Shown here piece after piece: positions 43,439 through 52,719 of a DNA stretch of 56,680 nt. The notes beneath the pieces were generated by a model. That model had not been told where the DNA came from and ran no database searches. It was given only the letters and a program-made list of their open reading frames with translations. Positions within the stretch are counted from its first letter, which is position 1; every line of letters starts with the position of its first letter. Both the position numbers and the translations under genes were made by a program. Source of the stretch: Candidatus Bathyarchaeota archaeon (lineage in GTDB: Archaea; Thermoproteota; Bathyarchaeia; 40CM-2-53-6); assembly GCA_005888755.1 (NCBI GenBank), contig VBBQ01000011.1:1-56680 (forward strand), in the 5' to 3' direction.

Positions 43439-44269
43439 CTGGGCTTAGCGAAGATACTTGCGGTTCAATCTTTCAAAGGTGGAACCGGGAAGAGCACGGT
43501 TAGTGCCAATCTAGCGGTCACACTCGCTCGACTAGGCAAGAGGGTTGCCGTTGTCGATCTTGACCTGGAAGGACCAGGACTGCATGTTATATTCGGAATA
43601 TCAGATGGAGAGATTAGGGCGACAATAAACGATGTTCTGCAGAGTTCCATCCTTATCAGCGATGCTGTCCTCGATCTAACCCCTCGACTGGGCATAGAAT
43701 CTGGCTGTCTTCTCTTCTGTCCGGCAGGGCACAGGCTCGAAGAGATTCTCAAAATGGTCGACACTGGCTTCAACCTCAGTCGCTTCAAAGCCGTTCTCGC
43801 TGCTCTAGCTACTGAATACCAGCTTGACTATATCCTAATCGACAGCCACCCCGGAATTGAAAAGGACACAATCGTATCGATGGCGGTCTGCGACGTGGTC
43901 GTCCTCCTGTCCAGGGTCGATCACCAGGACATGTTCGGCAGCGGCGTCATGAACGAAGTCGCGAGCCAGCTTAGGAAACCCGTGGTTTTGATACTCAACA
44001 TGATACCCAGTAGCGTGGGAGACAAGGAGTCCAAGAAGATCGGAGAGAAAATAGCAAGCCTCTTCAACCTCGAAGTCCTAACGGCTCTACCCTTCAATTC
44101 GGACGTGTTCGAAGATCTCAGCAGAGGAGTATTCGTTCTAGAACACCAGAAAGATCCACTCACCAAGAGATTCACAGAACTCGCTGAGAACATGATAAGC
44201 GTCATCGACCGAGCTTTGCAAGGTATCGAAAACTACGATAGAGGAACCACCCCTCAGCCTGTCAGCTAG
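43439..44269 (+). CDS. MinD/ParA-family ATPase, apparent CTG start
   Basis: The protein has the deviant Walker A motif FKGGTGKSTVSANLA, DLDLEGPGLHV as switch region and DYILIDSHPGIEKDT as the Walker B/switch II segment, followed by NMIPSSVGDKESKKIG. These ATPases dimerise on membranes or DNA to position other proteins. The first conventional start (ATG 43754) would lose the whole P-loop. The frame is open back to a TGA at 43436-43438, and CTG directly follows it, giving MGLAKILAVQSFKGGTG and 276 aa. There is no ATG, GTG or TTG before the P-loop. No partner gene is adjacent. Confidence 0.88.
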   Translation: MGLAKILAVQSFKGGTGKSTVSANLAVTLARLGKRVAVVDLDLEGPGLHVIFGISDGEIRATINDVLQSSILISDAVLDLTPRLGIESGCLLFCPAGHRLEEILKMVDTGFNLSRFKAVLAALATEYQLDYILIDSHPGIEKDTIVSMAVCDVVVLLSRVDHQDMFGSGVMNEVASQLRKPVVLILNMIPSSVGDKESKKIGEKIASLFNLEVLTALPFNSDVFEDLSRGVFVLEHQKDPLTKRFTELAENMISVIDRALQGIENYDRGTTPQPVS

Positions 44270-44473
44270 ATCAATTTAGCAACCGCCCAAATCCTTTCAG
44301 GCATATCATAGAATCCCAGGCGCTCTTCAAATCAGGAAAGAGGCTCGCGGACCACAGCACCGAGTGGAATTATTTTTGGCGTCGATAGGCTTTTGCATTC
44401 TTTACAATCGTTGTCCCAACTTCACTAGACCAAGCTAAACTTCAATCTGGCCCTAGCAAAATCGCGACACTCT

Positions 44474-44509
44474 CCAAAGTTTCTATAACCCCCAAAGTTC
44501 CCGTAACCC
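44474..44509 (+). promoter_or_regulatory. Tandem 18-base direct repeat over the regulator's promoter
   Basis: CCAAAGTTTCTATAACCC (44474-44491) is followed directly by CCAAAGTTCCCGTAACCC (44492-44509), 15 of 18 bases identical. The first copy contains the likely TATA box (TCTATAA), and the second ends ten bases before the TTG start. The arrangement suggests binding by the regulator itself. Confidence 0.55.
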
Positions 44510-44518
44510 GGCCTCACC

Positions 44519-45721
44519 TTGAGCTACCATTTGGCAGACGAGTATTTCCAGCGGATACATCAGATAATGTCTCTACTAGACGATGAGAATGTCGAGATCA
44601 TTGGCGCGATGAAAAAGTTCGGACCTCGAAACCTTCAGTCAATTGCCCGAAAATCCGGCGTTCCATACCCAACTGTCTATACTCGCGTCAACAAGCTCGG
44701 AACCCAGGGACTGCTCGACACTTGGACGTATCCCAACCTTGCCAAGATCGGACTAGCCCGATCAATGGTTCTACTAACCCCGACCCCGGGCCGAGAGTTG
44801 ATCGCCAGCGAAGCTCTGAAGATTCCTGGATACTGGCTCTGGATCGCAAGATGCACAGGCGAATGCAACGGATACTACTCACAGCACGCCGTCCCTGTCG
44901 AAAACAGGCAGGACTTTGTCCAGTATCTCGATCAGATAGTATCATCGGGCCTCGCCACGAGCTATAGGATCTTCTGGCTCGGCGATTACCACTCTCACAT
45001 ACCCAATTTCGAATACTACGATTTCAAGAAGAGAGCCTGGAGATTCGACTGGCCAGCATGGCTCAACATGTTTACGAAGGGCAAGACGCAGAATGTCCCT
45101 GAGGAGAAGGAGTCGTCGAAAGACGACTTTGACAAGAACGACCTATTGATTCTCAAAGAGCTGATGAAGGATGCTCGAAAGAAGCTCTCCGAGCTCTCGC
45201 AGATGATCGGAATGACCCTTCCAGCAGCCAAGTATAGATTCGACAACCTCGCCCGCCGAGGATTCCTACAAGACTACGTCATTCAAGTCCTTCCCTACCC
45301 ACCGGAGATATCAGACCTCTATGAAGTTCGATTGGACTTCGGCGAACACAAGGCTATGATGGCAAAAGAGAACTTGTTCAAACGGCTACCATTCGTCTTG
45401 AACTACTCACGAATCAATGGGACCAACTCGATAACAATCAGAGTCTACCTCCCTCGAACAGAAGTTAACAATCTCTTGACCTTGCTCTCAGCTCTCGTCA
45501 GAGGAGGCGCAATAGATCGTTTCTCCTACATGCTTCTAGATCCCATGACCATACAAGCACAGACCTTCCACTACAAGGCCTTCGAGGACAAGTCGGGATG
45601 GCGCTATGACAACCATGAATACCTTAGCGCTCTTCGCAAGCTTGCATCGTCACTCGACAAGGCGGAACCCCCTCCTGTAACCTTCCAACCTTCGAAGAGC
45701 CTTAGTGTTACGATGATGTAG
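44519..45721 (+). CDS. Tandem-HTH (Lrp/AsnC-like) transcription regulator, paralog 1
   Basis: The 400-residue protein has two winged-helix domains. The first, near residues 18-70, includes NLQSIARKSGVPYPTVYTRVNKL. The second, near 205-260, includes KLSELSQMIGMTLPAAKYRFDNL. Each is followed by a region that may bind ligand. It lacks the DNA-distal RAM domain of true Lrp proteins as far as I can tell. It is about 60 percent identical by eye to the convergent neighbour at 45778. The start is TTG. A tandem repeat overlaps its promoter. Confidence 0.7.
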   Translation: MSYHLADEYFQRIHQIMSLLDDENVEIIGAMKKFGPRNLQSIARKSGVPYPTVYTRVNKLGTQGLLDTWTYPNLAKIGLARSMVLLTPTPGRELIASEALKIPGYWLWIARCTGECNGYYSQHAVPVENRQDFVQYLDQIVSSGLATSYRIFWLGDYHSHIPNFEYYDFKKRAWRFDWPAWLNMFTKGKTQNVPEEKESSKDDFDKNDLLILKELMKDARKKLSELSQMIGMTLPAAKYRFDNLARRGFLQDYVIQVLPYPPEISDLYEVRLDFGEHKAMMAKENLFKRLPFVLNYSRINGTNSITIRVYLPRTEVNNLLTLLSALVRGGAIDRFSYMLLDPMTIQAQTFHYKAFEDKSGWRYDNHEYLSALRKLASSLDKAEPPPVTFQPSKSLSVTMM

Positions 45722-45777
45722 CAGCGTTTTTTCGTCAGAAGCCATCTGGTCTTGGGACCGGTTCGGCTAGAATCGAG

Positions 45778-46971
45778 CTATTGGAAGCCCAGGACGGGAG
45801 CACTTTGGAAGTTTGCCTGAATGCCTTCTTCTTTGTCGAAAGCGGATGACACTTTCCTCAGCTTTTCAAAGTATTCCAGATTGTCGTACTGCCAACCCGT
45901 GTTGTTCTCGTAGTACTCGTAGGAGAAGGTTTGTGTCCTGATGGTCATAGGGTCGAGCAAGACGTAGGTGAATCCTGTAAGCACTCCGATTCGGGAAAGT
46001 GCTGAGAGCATGGTGAGTAGGTTGTTCATCTGGGTCCTAGGTAGATACACTCTCACCGCAATGGAATTGGTTCCTTCGACCCGGGAAAGGGTCATAACCA
46101 TTGGAAGGCTACTCAATGTCTTCTCCCCGTGACATAAGCCCTCGTTCGACTTGAAATCCAACACCATTTCGTAGAGGTCTGAGATTTCAGGAGGGAATGG
46201 CAGCATGTCGATTACGTATTCTTGTATGAACCCAGATCGAGCGAGATTGTCGAAACGATACTTGACAGCTGGGACCGTCATGTCCAGCAGCCCCGCTAGG
46301 TGAGTCAGTTTAGTTCGCCCGTCCTTGACCAGCTCTTTCAGTATGATCAAGTCTTTCTTGTCAAACATACCCGGAATTGAGGGGTTCTTGCGTTGGGTCT
46401 GACCGGGTTTTGCGGCGAGGGCTTCGAGCCATCCCGGCCAATCGAATGTCCACGATTTCTTCTTGGAGTCATAGTAACGAAAATCCGGGAGTGGTGACCT
46501 AGCCTCTCCTAACCATAGGAGACGGTATTCGGAAGCAATTCCCGACGCGACAACCTTCTCAAGGTACTGCTCAAAATCCCAGCGTTTCTCAAGAGGGATC
46601 GCATGAGTCGAGTAGTAGCCGTTGCACTCACCCATGCAACGAATGAGTCTCAACCAGTAGCCGGGAACTCGCAGGGCCTCAGGAGCAAGTAGTTCTCTGC
46701 CCGGTTTCGTGGTGAGCAATGCCATCCCTCTCACCAGCCCCAGTTTTGCGTAGTTAGGGTGGATCCAAGTTCGGAGGAGCCCTTCCTTTTCTAGTTTAGA
46801 GACTCTCGCGTGGACTGTTGGTCGAGGAATGTTGGTCTTGTCGGATATGATCTGGAGGTTTCGGAGACCATATCTCCTCATCGCTGTGACAATCTTGACG
46901 TTCGCCGGGTCTAAGAAGGAGACAAAGCGATTGATTTTCTCCAGGTATTCTTCTGGTGCGATATGGCTCAA
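45778..46971 (-). CDS. Tandem-HTH (Lrp/AsnC-like) transcription regulator, paralog 2
   Basis: The 397-residue protein matches paralog 1 throughout: NLQIISDKTNIPRPTVHARV in the first helix-turn-helix, KLTHLAGLLDMTVPAVKYRF in the second, and a shared SYVLLDPMTI-type region near the C-terminus. The two genes converge with 56 bases between their stops. The start is TTG 46971 (TTGAGCCAT), similar to TTGAGCTAC in paralog 1. Convergent orientation suggests an inverted duplication. Targets are unknown. Confidence 0.7.
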   Translation of the reverse strand: MSHIAPEEYLEKINRFVSFLDPANVKIVTAMRRYGLRNLQIISDKTNIPRPTVHARVSKLEKEGLLRTWIHPNYAKLGLVRGMALLTTKPGRELLAPEALRVPGYWLRLIRCMGECNGYYSTHAIPLEKRWDFEQYLEKVVASGIASEYRLLWLGEARSPLPDFRYYDSKKKSWTFDWPGWLEALAAKPGQTQRKNPSIPGMFDKKDLIILKELVKDGRTKLTHLAGLLDMTVPAVKYRFDNLARSGFIQEYVIDMLPFPPEISDLYEMVLDFKSNEGLCHGEKTLSSLPMVMTLSRVEGTNSIAVRVYLPRTQMNNLLTMLSALSRIGVLTGFTYVLLDPMTIRTQTFSYEYYENNTGWQYDNLEYFEKLRKVSSAFDKEEGIQANFQSAPVLGFQ

Positions 46972-47226
46972 ATATGGTCTGAAGAAAATAGGGGGCGGTC
47001 GGAACTTTTCAATGTTTTCCTTACATAGGGATGGTTTTGGGAGTTGGAGGAGTGTCGTCGCCTCGACAGGGCAGGAGATTCACCTCGCATAGTAAAAGGA
47101 TAAGTCTTTAACTTATGTTATTCTGAGGAGGATTTGTCGAGCGGAATCTTAACAAGGTAGCGAGGTAGGTTTATCTCCGCTCATATGTTGTCCAGATGTG
47201 GGGTAAGGGCGTGATTGGAGAGTAAG

Positions 47227-47508
47227 ATGGATGAGGAAAGAGCGGCCTCCCCGGACAAAGTCAAGCTGTTTCTCGGGCGGTATCCTGAGTACGAAAAGAC
47301 CCTGCGGTTGGCGGTTGCTCATGAGGAATCAACAGGTTCCTCGGACGGTCAAGGGTGGCAGTGGCACGACGTCGATACGCACCCAACCAAGCTAATTCGG
47401 CTTGTAACTGAGGGAATTGCTAGGATAAGTCTCAGATCAAGGCAGGCGACTTACTATCTTCTAAGGGAAAGAGCGACGGTGAAGAAGAGCCTCAAAGAGG
47501 TTTCTTGA
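47227..47508 (+). CDS. Hypothetical protein, 93 aa
   Basis: A small acidic-to-basic helical protein. The start is taken as ATG 47227; TTG 47215 in frame would add four residues. It contains VKLFLGRYPEYEKTLRLAVA and a basic C-terminal helix (RQATYYLLRERATVKKSL), a pattern that could be a winged helix or a small adaptor. The sequence TAACTTATGTTAT about 110 bases upstream resembles part of the ZIP promoter palindrome. No family was recognised. Confidence 0.5.
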   Translation: MDEERAASPDKVKLFLGRYPEYEKTLRLAVAHEESTGSSDGQGWQWHDVDTHPTKLIRLVTEGIARISLRSRQATYYLLRERATVKKSLKEVS

Positions 47509-47675
47509 TCGCACAACCCCTTGAGAATGCAATCCTCAATGGGAGGCACTTGACTGGTTCAGGCGCTTTGAGCAGGTCTGTTCTGACACTCAAGACTCCT
47601 AAGAACCCGATAGTGGCTCGTTTTCGGGTGTTGGCCGAGAGAGCAGAGACCTTTGCCTAGACTTGCAAGCACGCG

Positions 47676-49001
47676 TTAAGGGCTTAGCCGATTTCTGTCT
47701 CTGGGAAACATCGTGGTTTCCCTGATATTTTCCCGACCAGTCATTTTCATGGTCAACCTCTCCAGTCCAATGGACCAGCCCGCGTGTGGCGGGGCACCAT
47801 ATCTGAATGAGTCGATGTAGAACTTGAAGTTCTCAGGATTGAGTCCCTTGGACTTGAGTTGCTGAATGAGCAGAGCTGGGATGTGGATACGTTGGGTTCC
47901 AGACGCGATCTCCAATCCTCTATAGATGAGGTCGAATGCTCTGGAGGTCCTACCATCTTGGTTAGGCATAGCGTAGAATGCTTTCTGTTCTGACGGCCAG
48001 CCGACGATGAAGAATGCTTCCTCCTTCACAAGTTGGGAGAGTCTCTTCTCCTGCGTCTTAGAAAAGTCGTTTCCAATCTGAATGTCCTCACCGTTTTCCC
48101 GGAGTAGCTCGATTGCGTCTCGGTATTGCACGCGCTTTAGAGGCAGGTGCAATGGTTCGAGTTTCTGACCGATTTTTTCCAGCTCGTCGTTGCTGGATTC
48201 GGTGATCTTCTTGATGCATTCGGCGAGAAACTCCTCGAGAACTTTCATGACATCCTCGTCTGTCGAGAATGCTTGTTCGATGTCCATCTGCCGGACCTCG
48301 TTGAGATGCGTGGGTTGTTCAAACTTTTCCGCCCTGAAAACTGGTAGAATGGTGAACACTTTCTCGAAGGATATGGCGCACATTTGCTTGTAGAGCTGGG
48401 GTGACTGGGCGAGATAGGCGTCTTTCTCGAAATATTTGAGAGAGAACAGCTCGGCCCCGCCTTCGCTTGCCGAGGCAATGATTACAGGCGGTTGTATCTC
48501 CACATAGCTTCGTGCGGTGAAGAATTCTCGGAAGGTTTGAAGGATCCTTGATTGGATTTTGAAGATGGCGTTGGATTCCTCGCTGCGGAAATCTAGGAAT
48601 CTCCAGTTCAGCCTGGTTTCCAGCAGTGTGTTCTGGACACCCCTTGGGTCAAGGGGTAACGGCGTCTCGGCTCGGTTCACCACTTCGAGCTGTTCGGGGA
48701 TGACTTCGATACCTTTCTTAGCAATCTTGCTCGAAACAACTTTGCCTTTGACTAAGATGACGTCTTCTTGGTGGAGAGTGCTGATTTCCTTGACGATGTC
48801 CAGGCTCACTTTTGCCTTAGGAGCCGTTACCTGGACCATTCCGGCCATGTCTCGGAGAAGGATGAACGAGATTCCTCCTAAGACTCTAACGTCGTGAACC
48901 CAGCCGGCCAGGACTACATCCTTGTCCATGTACTCTTTGAGTTGGGAAGTGAGGGCTGTCCGCCGAAGATGGGACGTGTGGCTGGATGGGCTGCTAGACA
49001 G
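47676..49001 (-). CDS. aspS: Aspartyl-tRNA synthetase, apparent CTG start
   Basis: This class II synthetase charges tRNA-Asp, and possibly tRNA-Asn in archaea. The OB-fold anticodon domain (VVLAGWVHDVRVLGG) is followed by motif 2-like PVFRAEKFEQPTHLNE and motif 3 GWSIGLERLTM. The first ATG (48929) removes the conserved N-terminal RRTALTSQL segment, which corresponds to RTHYxxQI of other archaeal AspRS. The frame upstream has no ATG, GTG or TTG before a TGA at 49008-49010; CTG 49001 gives 441 aa, the normal length. The same TGA ends the tnpB-derived frame upstream. Confidence 0.93.
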   Translation of the reverse strand: MSSSPSSHTSHLRRTALTSQLKEYMDKDVVLAGWVHDVRVLGGISFILLRDMAGMVQVTAPKAKVSLDIVKEISTLHQEDVILVKGKVVSSKIAKKGIEVIPEQLEVVNRAETPLPLDPRGVQNTLLETRLNWRFLDFRSEESNAIFKIQSRILQTFREFFTARSYVEIQPPVIIASASEGGAELFSLKYFEKDAYLAQSPQLYKQMCAISFEKVFTILPVFRAEKFEQPTHLNEVRQMDIEQAFSTDEDVMKVLEEFLAECIKKITESSNDELEKIGQKLEPLHLPLKRVQYRDAIELLRENGEDIQIGNDFSKTQEKRLSQLVKEEAFFIVGWPSEQKAFYAMPNQDGRTSRAFDLIYRGLEIASGTQRIHIPALLIQQLKSKGLNPENFKFYIDSFRYGAPPHAGWSIGLERLTMKMTGRENIRETTMFPRDRNRLSP

Positions 49002-49007
49002 GGCTGT

Positions 49008-50344
49008 TCAGCTTGAAACCGAGTAAACAAGATGCTTGTTCTTTGGTTCTGTTAAGTCTTCTTCATCTGGCCTTGTTGTAGTTGTGGGTTGTTGACTTAA
49101 CTTGCCTCCATCGACTTTGAGGATTAGGGTTGCGTTCTCCGGTTCCCGTTCCTCTACCATTGCTTCACCTGGAGGCCCGTCAGGGCTGAACCTCAGCCCT
49201 CCCGAAGCTATATTTCTAGCTGCGTTCTCGTCCCTGTCTAGGACGGTGCCGCACTTGGGACACCATAGTTTTCGCTGGGTGCTCTCTAGGGTCTTGTACC
49301 CGCATATTGAGCACTGTTTAGACGTGTTCCTAGCTGGAACGTAGATTACCTTCAATCCTTCCCATCGCGCCTTGTACTCTATCTGTCGCTGCAGCTCTCC
49401 ATAGCTCCAATTGTTCATCCGTGCCCGATAATTTCTGCTTCGAAAGCTGCCTCTGCGATACAACCTTCTCAATCCAGTCAGTTTCTCCATGACTGTCCCA
49501 TACCGTTTTGTCCTCGCATCGTCAACTATTCTCCTGGACACGTTGTGGAGTATTGGTTGTACGCGGTTCCGCTGCTTCTCTCCATACTTGGAGAAGACCC
49601 GCGCCATTGTTCGGGAGTCGTTTCTCTTGAACCGGCTCTTGACGTAGCGATAATCAGCCTTGATCTTGTTTGCTTTGGACAAATCGAATGTTCGAACTCT
49701 CCCGTCCGTTGATGCGACTGTCACATTGTCCAAATTCCTGTCAACACCGACGTATCCTTTCGGTTCGATCTCAACTGTTTCTTTCGAGTATGTGATGCTT
49801 AGCGAGTCTGAGGTTAGAGTGACTGATCGAGCGTCGTGCCCTGAGAGAACCTGGAGCGTACGACTGTTCAGTTTGACATAAACGTACCGTCGCGGTCTGA
49901 CTGGTAGCCTGAGAAGACCATTCTGGATCTTAAACCCGTAACACGTAGTCAGCATCAGGTTCTTAGCGCATGGAATGTTTGCCCGGGGTTCTTCTTCTCG
50001 GCCTTTCGATGGTTGTGAAGTATACCAGTGGCTGTGCTGATCGCGCAGAGCCTATAATAGCTAAGCATGTTACGGTTGAGACGATGATACGATTTCAACG
50101 ATAGAGTCTTGAAACTAGAAACGTTCTCTTCTATTCCAACAGCTATGCAGACGTTCACCATACGTCTAAACTCGTGCAGGAGATGCAGGAGATTGGGTGA
50201 AGCATGATATTTCTGTACGACCGTCTTCCAAGCCAGAGCGACCCACGTCCAAAGAACCGATTGCGTTTCTCTGCCTAAATAGGTCAGAGAGAATGACGAA
50301 TAACGAATACACGGATTCAGTTTTATCACGACGAGACTCACCAA
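49008..50344 (-). pseudogene. tnpB: TnpB-family gene, frameshifted (copy 3, divergent type)
   Basis: Two overlapping frames, 50344-49955 and 49955-49008, meet at TGATG. The upstream frame encodes the helical N-terminus (LHLLHEFRRMVNVC) and the downstream one the RuvC core with D in VGVDRNLDN, E in TVMEKLTGL, CSICG and CPKCG knuckles and D in LDRDENAARNI. In the intact copy these parts are continuous, so one base is probably lost; translational coupling through TGATG is an alternative. It is only distantly similar to copies 1 and 2, hence a separate element. The N-terminal start is uncertain. Confidence 0.75.
49101..50260 (-). mobile_element. Solo TnpB element, copy 3; right end near 49101
   Basis: The 3' part aligns to the right ends of copies 1 and 2: GGGAACC-like, TAATCC, then AGTCGATG and an AAG at the edge. 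This puts the right end near 49101 and about 100 bases upstream of aspS. The frame continues past it for 30 residues before TGA. The left boundary is not resolved. No TnpA is present. Confidence 0.5.
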
Positions 50345-50410
50345 TCCCTCGATCCGACGAAGAGTTGACAGACTCCTTTTTCTACCAATTCCCTACATCG
50401 AGCCCAAGGG

Positions 50411-51679
50411 TTGCCGATAATGCTCCCGATTGTCATGGTCGTGCTGGACGGTGCTAGTGGTAGGATTGGTGCCAATATGTCGCCTCTAGAGGCGGCTTCT
50501 ACACCGAACCTAGATGCTTTGGCCGGGAGAGGTAGTATGGGACAAATGTACACCGTCGGCGAAGGTATTGCCCCTGAGAGTGATGCTGGCGTTTTCTCTC
50601 TACTAGGATATGATCCGCTTGAGACTCACCTGTCGCGGGGCGTAGTCGAAGCGCGCGGTGCTGGCGTGGAATTTGACGATGGTGACCTTGCACTGCGGGC
50701 AGGCTTTGCGACTGTCAAAGGTGACAAGCTTGTGGACAGGAGAGCTGGAAGGAACCTTTCGACACCGGAGGCTCAGAAGCTCGGCGCTGTTATGAACAAG
50801 GAACTCCGTCTCAAATCTAATGTACGGTTTGTTTTCAAGCCGACTGTGGGTCACAGGGCGGTGGTCGTCTTCCGATCTGATGGAAGACGGTTTTCTTCGA
50901 ACATATCCAACTTTGATCCTGCCTATGTCAGAAAGGGCAACATCAGTTTGGCTCAGCCAGGCATGAAAGAGTATGACATTCCAAGGTGCGAGCCGCTGGA
51001 CAAGTCTGATGAGGCCATTGTGAGTGCGGCACTAGTCAACGAATTCGGTTTCAAAGCGAGATCGATTCTAGATAATCATCCCGTAAACGTGACAAGGAGA
51101 AGACGCGGTATGGTGCCTGCGAATTTTGTGTTGGCGCGGGACGCGGGAACCTCCAAGCCGCACGTCCAGGGATTTCAGACGAAATGGGGGGTGGCCCCTT
51201 TGATGATCGCAGATCTTCCAGCTGAGCTCGGAATTGGACGATTGCTTGGGATGGGTGTCATACAGCTAGAGCCGGGTACAGGACCCGGTGATTATCGTAA
51301 GCGGGCTGAACTTGTCCTCGATTCCGTTAGCAGATTCGGTTTTGTGTATGTTCACTTGAAGGGTCCTGATGAACCAGGCCATGATGGACTGTTCGATCTG
51401 AAGAAGGAGAGGATAGAGGAGATTGACAAGGGGTTCTTTTCTGTCTTGGTAAGATCAGCCCGATTGAGCGGTCTGGTTGTGGCCGTTACATGTGATCACT
51501 CAACGCCTGTGGAGGATAAGGGGCACAGCGATGACCCGGTCCCTGTGCTTGTCATAGGTGGGAAGACTAAGCCAGACGGGTCCCTCAGGTTCACAGAGAG
51601 AGATGCGGTGAAAGGGTTATTCGGGACTTTGAAAAAGGGAAGAATGCTTCTAGAGCGTCTGAGGCAGGTTGCCTCGTAA
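50411..51679 (+). CDS. apgM: 2,3-bisphosphoglycerate-independent phosphoglycerate mutase, archaeal type
   Basis: The 422-residue enzyme interconverts 3- and 2-phosphoglycerate using two metal ions. Motifs include VMVVLDGASGR at the N-terminus, the phosphorylated-Ser region APESDAGVFSLLGYDP, HLKGPDEPGHDG and CDHSTPVEDKGHSDDPVPVL. These are diagnostic of ApgM. The ORF may begin at TTG 50411 or ATG 50420; the latter gives MLPIVMVVLDG. It is divergent from the tnpB relic. Confidence 0.92.
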   Translation: MPIMLPIVMVVLDGASGRIGANMSPLEAASTPNLDALAGRGSMGQMYTVGEGIAPESDAGVFSLLGYDPLETHLSRGVVEARGAGVEFDDGDLALRAGFATVKGDKLVDRRAGRNLSTPEAQKLGAVMNKELRLKSNVRFVFKPTVGHRAVVVFRSDGRRFSSNISNFDPAYVRKGNISLAQPGMKEYDIPRCEPLDKSDEAIVSAALVNEFGFKARSILDNHPVNVTRRRRGMVPANFVLARDAGTSKPHVQGFQTKWGVAPLMIADLPAELGIGRLLGMGVIQLEPGTGPGDYRKRAELVLDSVSRFGFVYVHLKGPDEPGHDGLFDLKKERIEEIDKGFFSVLVRSARLSGLVVAVTCDHSTPVEDKGHSDDPVPVLVIGGKTKPDGSLRFTERDAVKGLFGTLKKGRMLLERLRQVAS

Positions 51680-51689
51680 ACCTGTTCGA

Positions 51690-52538
51690 TCAGATCGAGA
51701 TTCCCAGAAATTGTCTGATTAGGATTCCCGCTATGTAGAGGGCGAGGGAGGCGGCTAGTATGATTCCTGCGATTTCAGCGAATTGTCTCTTGAATTTTCT
51801 CGCTGATATGACGGTGTCGTAGTAGGTCATCATGGCGACTAGGGCTACTCCGACTATTAGTGAGATTCCGAGCGCGGTGAGCATTGAGCTTGTGAGGAAG
51901 TATGGTAAGGCGAGGAATATCGCTGTGAACATGTATGATACTCCGGTGTAGATTGCGCTCCATTTGGCTGATCCTTCGAAGCCTTGTTTGGCTTGGGCGT
52001 AGGCGGCGGATGCCATAGCTATGGATGCAGCCATTCCCGCGACAACGCCTGCTATGCCCGCGAGTTCCGTCCGGTTGTAAATTCCTAGGGAGCCGGCGTG
52101 GATTCCGGATATCTCGACGACGGCGTCTGCGAGGCCTAGGACGATGAAGCTCATGTGGTGCTCCTCCTCTTCCATCATGGCTTCAAACCGAGCCTTATCG
52201 GCGGGCGGGATGCTCTTCACCATCTCACGGTAGCGTTCGTGCAAGGCGTCTTCGTGTCTCTCTAGGAACTTCATGGTGAAGGTCAGGCCAAGGGTGAGTC
52301 GGAGAAGGAGAGTGAAGTAGACCTTGAGCTGATTCACATGAACAACGGTATCGGGTGTGTATGCTTTCCAGAATTCGTAGTGGGATTGCTCGCCGCGGGC
52401 GAGATCTTCTAGCGCCTTCTTGAAAGACTGGTTTTTTTCATGTCGGCTGAGCATCTGGTAGACCGCACCATCCGTGTACTCGTCCCTAGCGGACTTGGCC
52501 GCGAGCTTGACTAGGTCTAGGCTGAGGGTCTCTTGCAA
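51690..52538 (-). CDS. Ferritin-like/VIT1-CCC1 family iron transporter (MbfA-like)
   Basis: Residues 1-130 form a ferritin-like helical domain with Glu/His metal ligands (ARGEQSHYEFW and MMEEEEHHMSF). Residues 140-282 have four to five transmembrane helices with VVAGMAASIAMASAAYAQA, typical of VIT1/CCC1 transporters. This fusion matches membrane-bound ferritin A (MbfA), which exports iron. The start is TTG 52538; a TATA-like CTAACTAAATAC is about 35-40 bases upstream. It is divergent from the ZIP transporter, so one intergenic region may control metal export and uptake. Confidence 0.85.
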   Translation of the reverse strand: MQETLSLDLVKLAAKSARDEYTDGAVYQMLSRHEKNQSFKKALEDLARGEQSHYEFWKAYTPDTVVHVNQLKVYFTLLLRLTLGLTFTMKFLERHEDALHERYREMVKSIPPADKARFEAMMEEEEHHMSFIVLGLADAVVEISGIHAGSLGIYNRTELAGIAGVVAGMAASIAMASAAYAQAKQGFEGSAKWSAIYTGVSYMFTAIFLALPYFLTSSMLTALGISLIVGVALVAMMTYYDTVISARKFKRQFAEIAGIILAASLALYIAGILIRQFLGISI

Positions 52539-52719
52539 GGCTATGCGCTTCTTACGGGAGGTGTCTCTTGTATTTAGTTAGCCCCATGAGAGAAAACCTC
52601 GGCCATGGAGGCCTCCAGAAAGGACGCCCTTCAGCGAACGAGCAGTCTCCAAGGGTCAGGTTGAGGATCTATATTCAGGCACGAAGGAAGAAGGGATAGG
52701 CAGGGGCTATTGAACGTGG

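Noticed and set aside
8549-50344. A complete IS200/IS605 element with TnpA near any TnpB
   Set aside because: No Y1 transposase (HUH) ORF is present next to any of the three tnpB loci.
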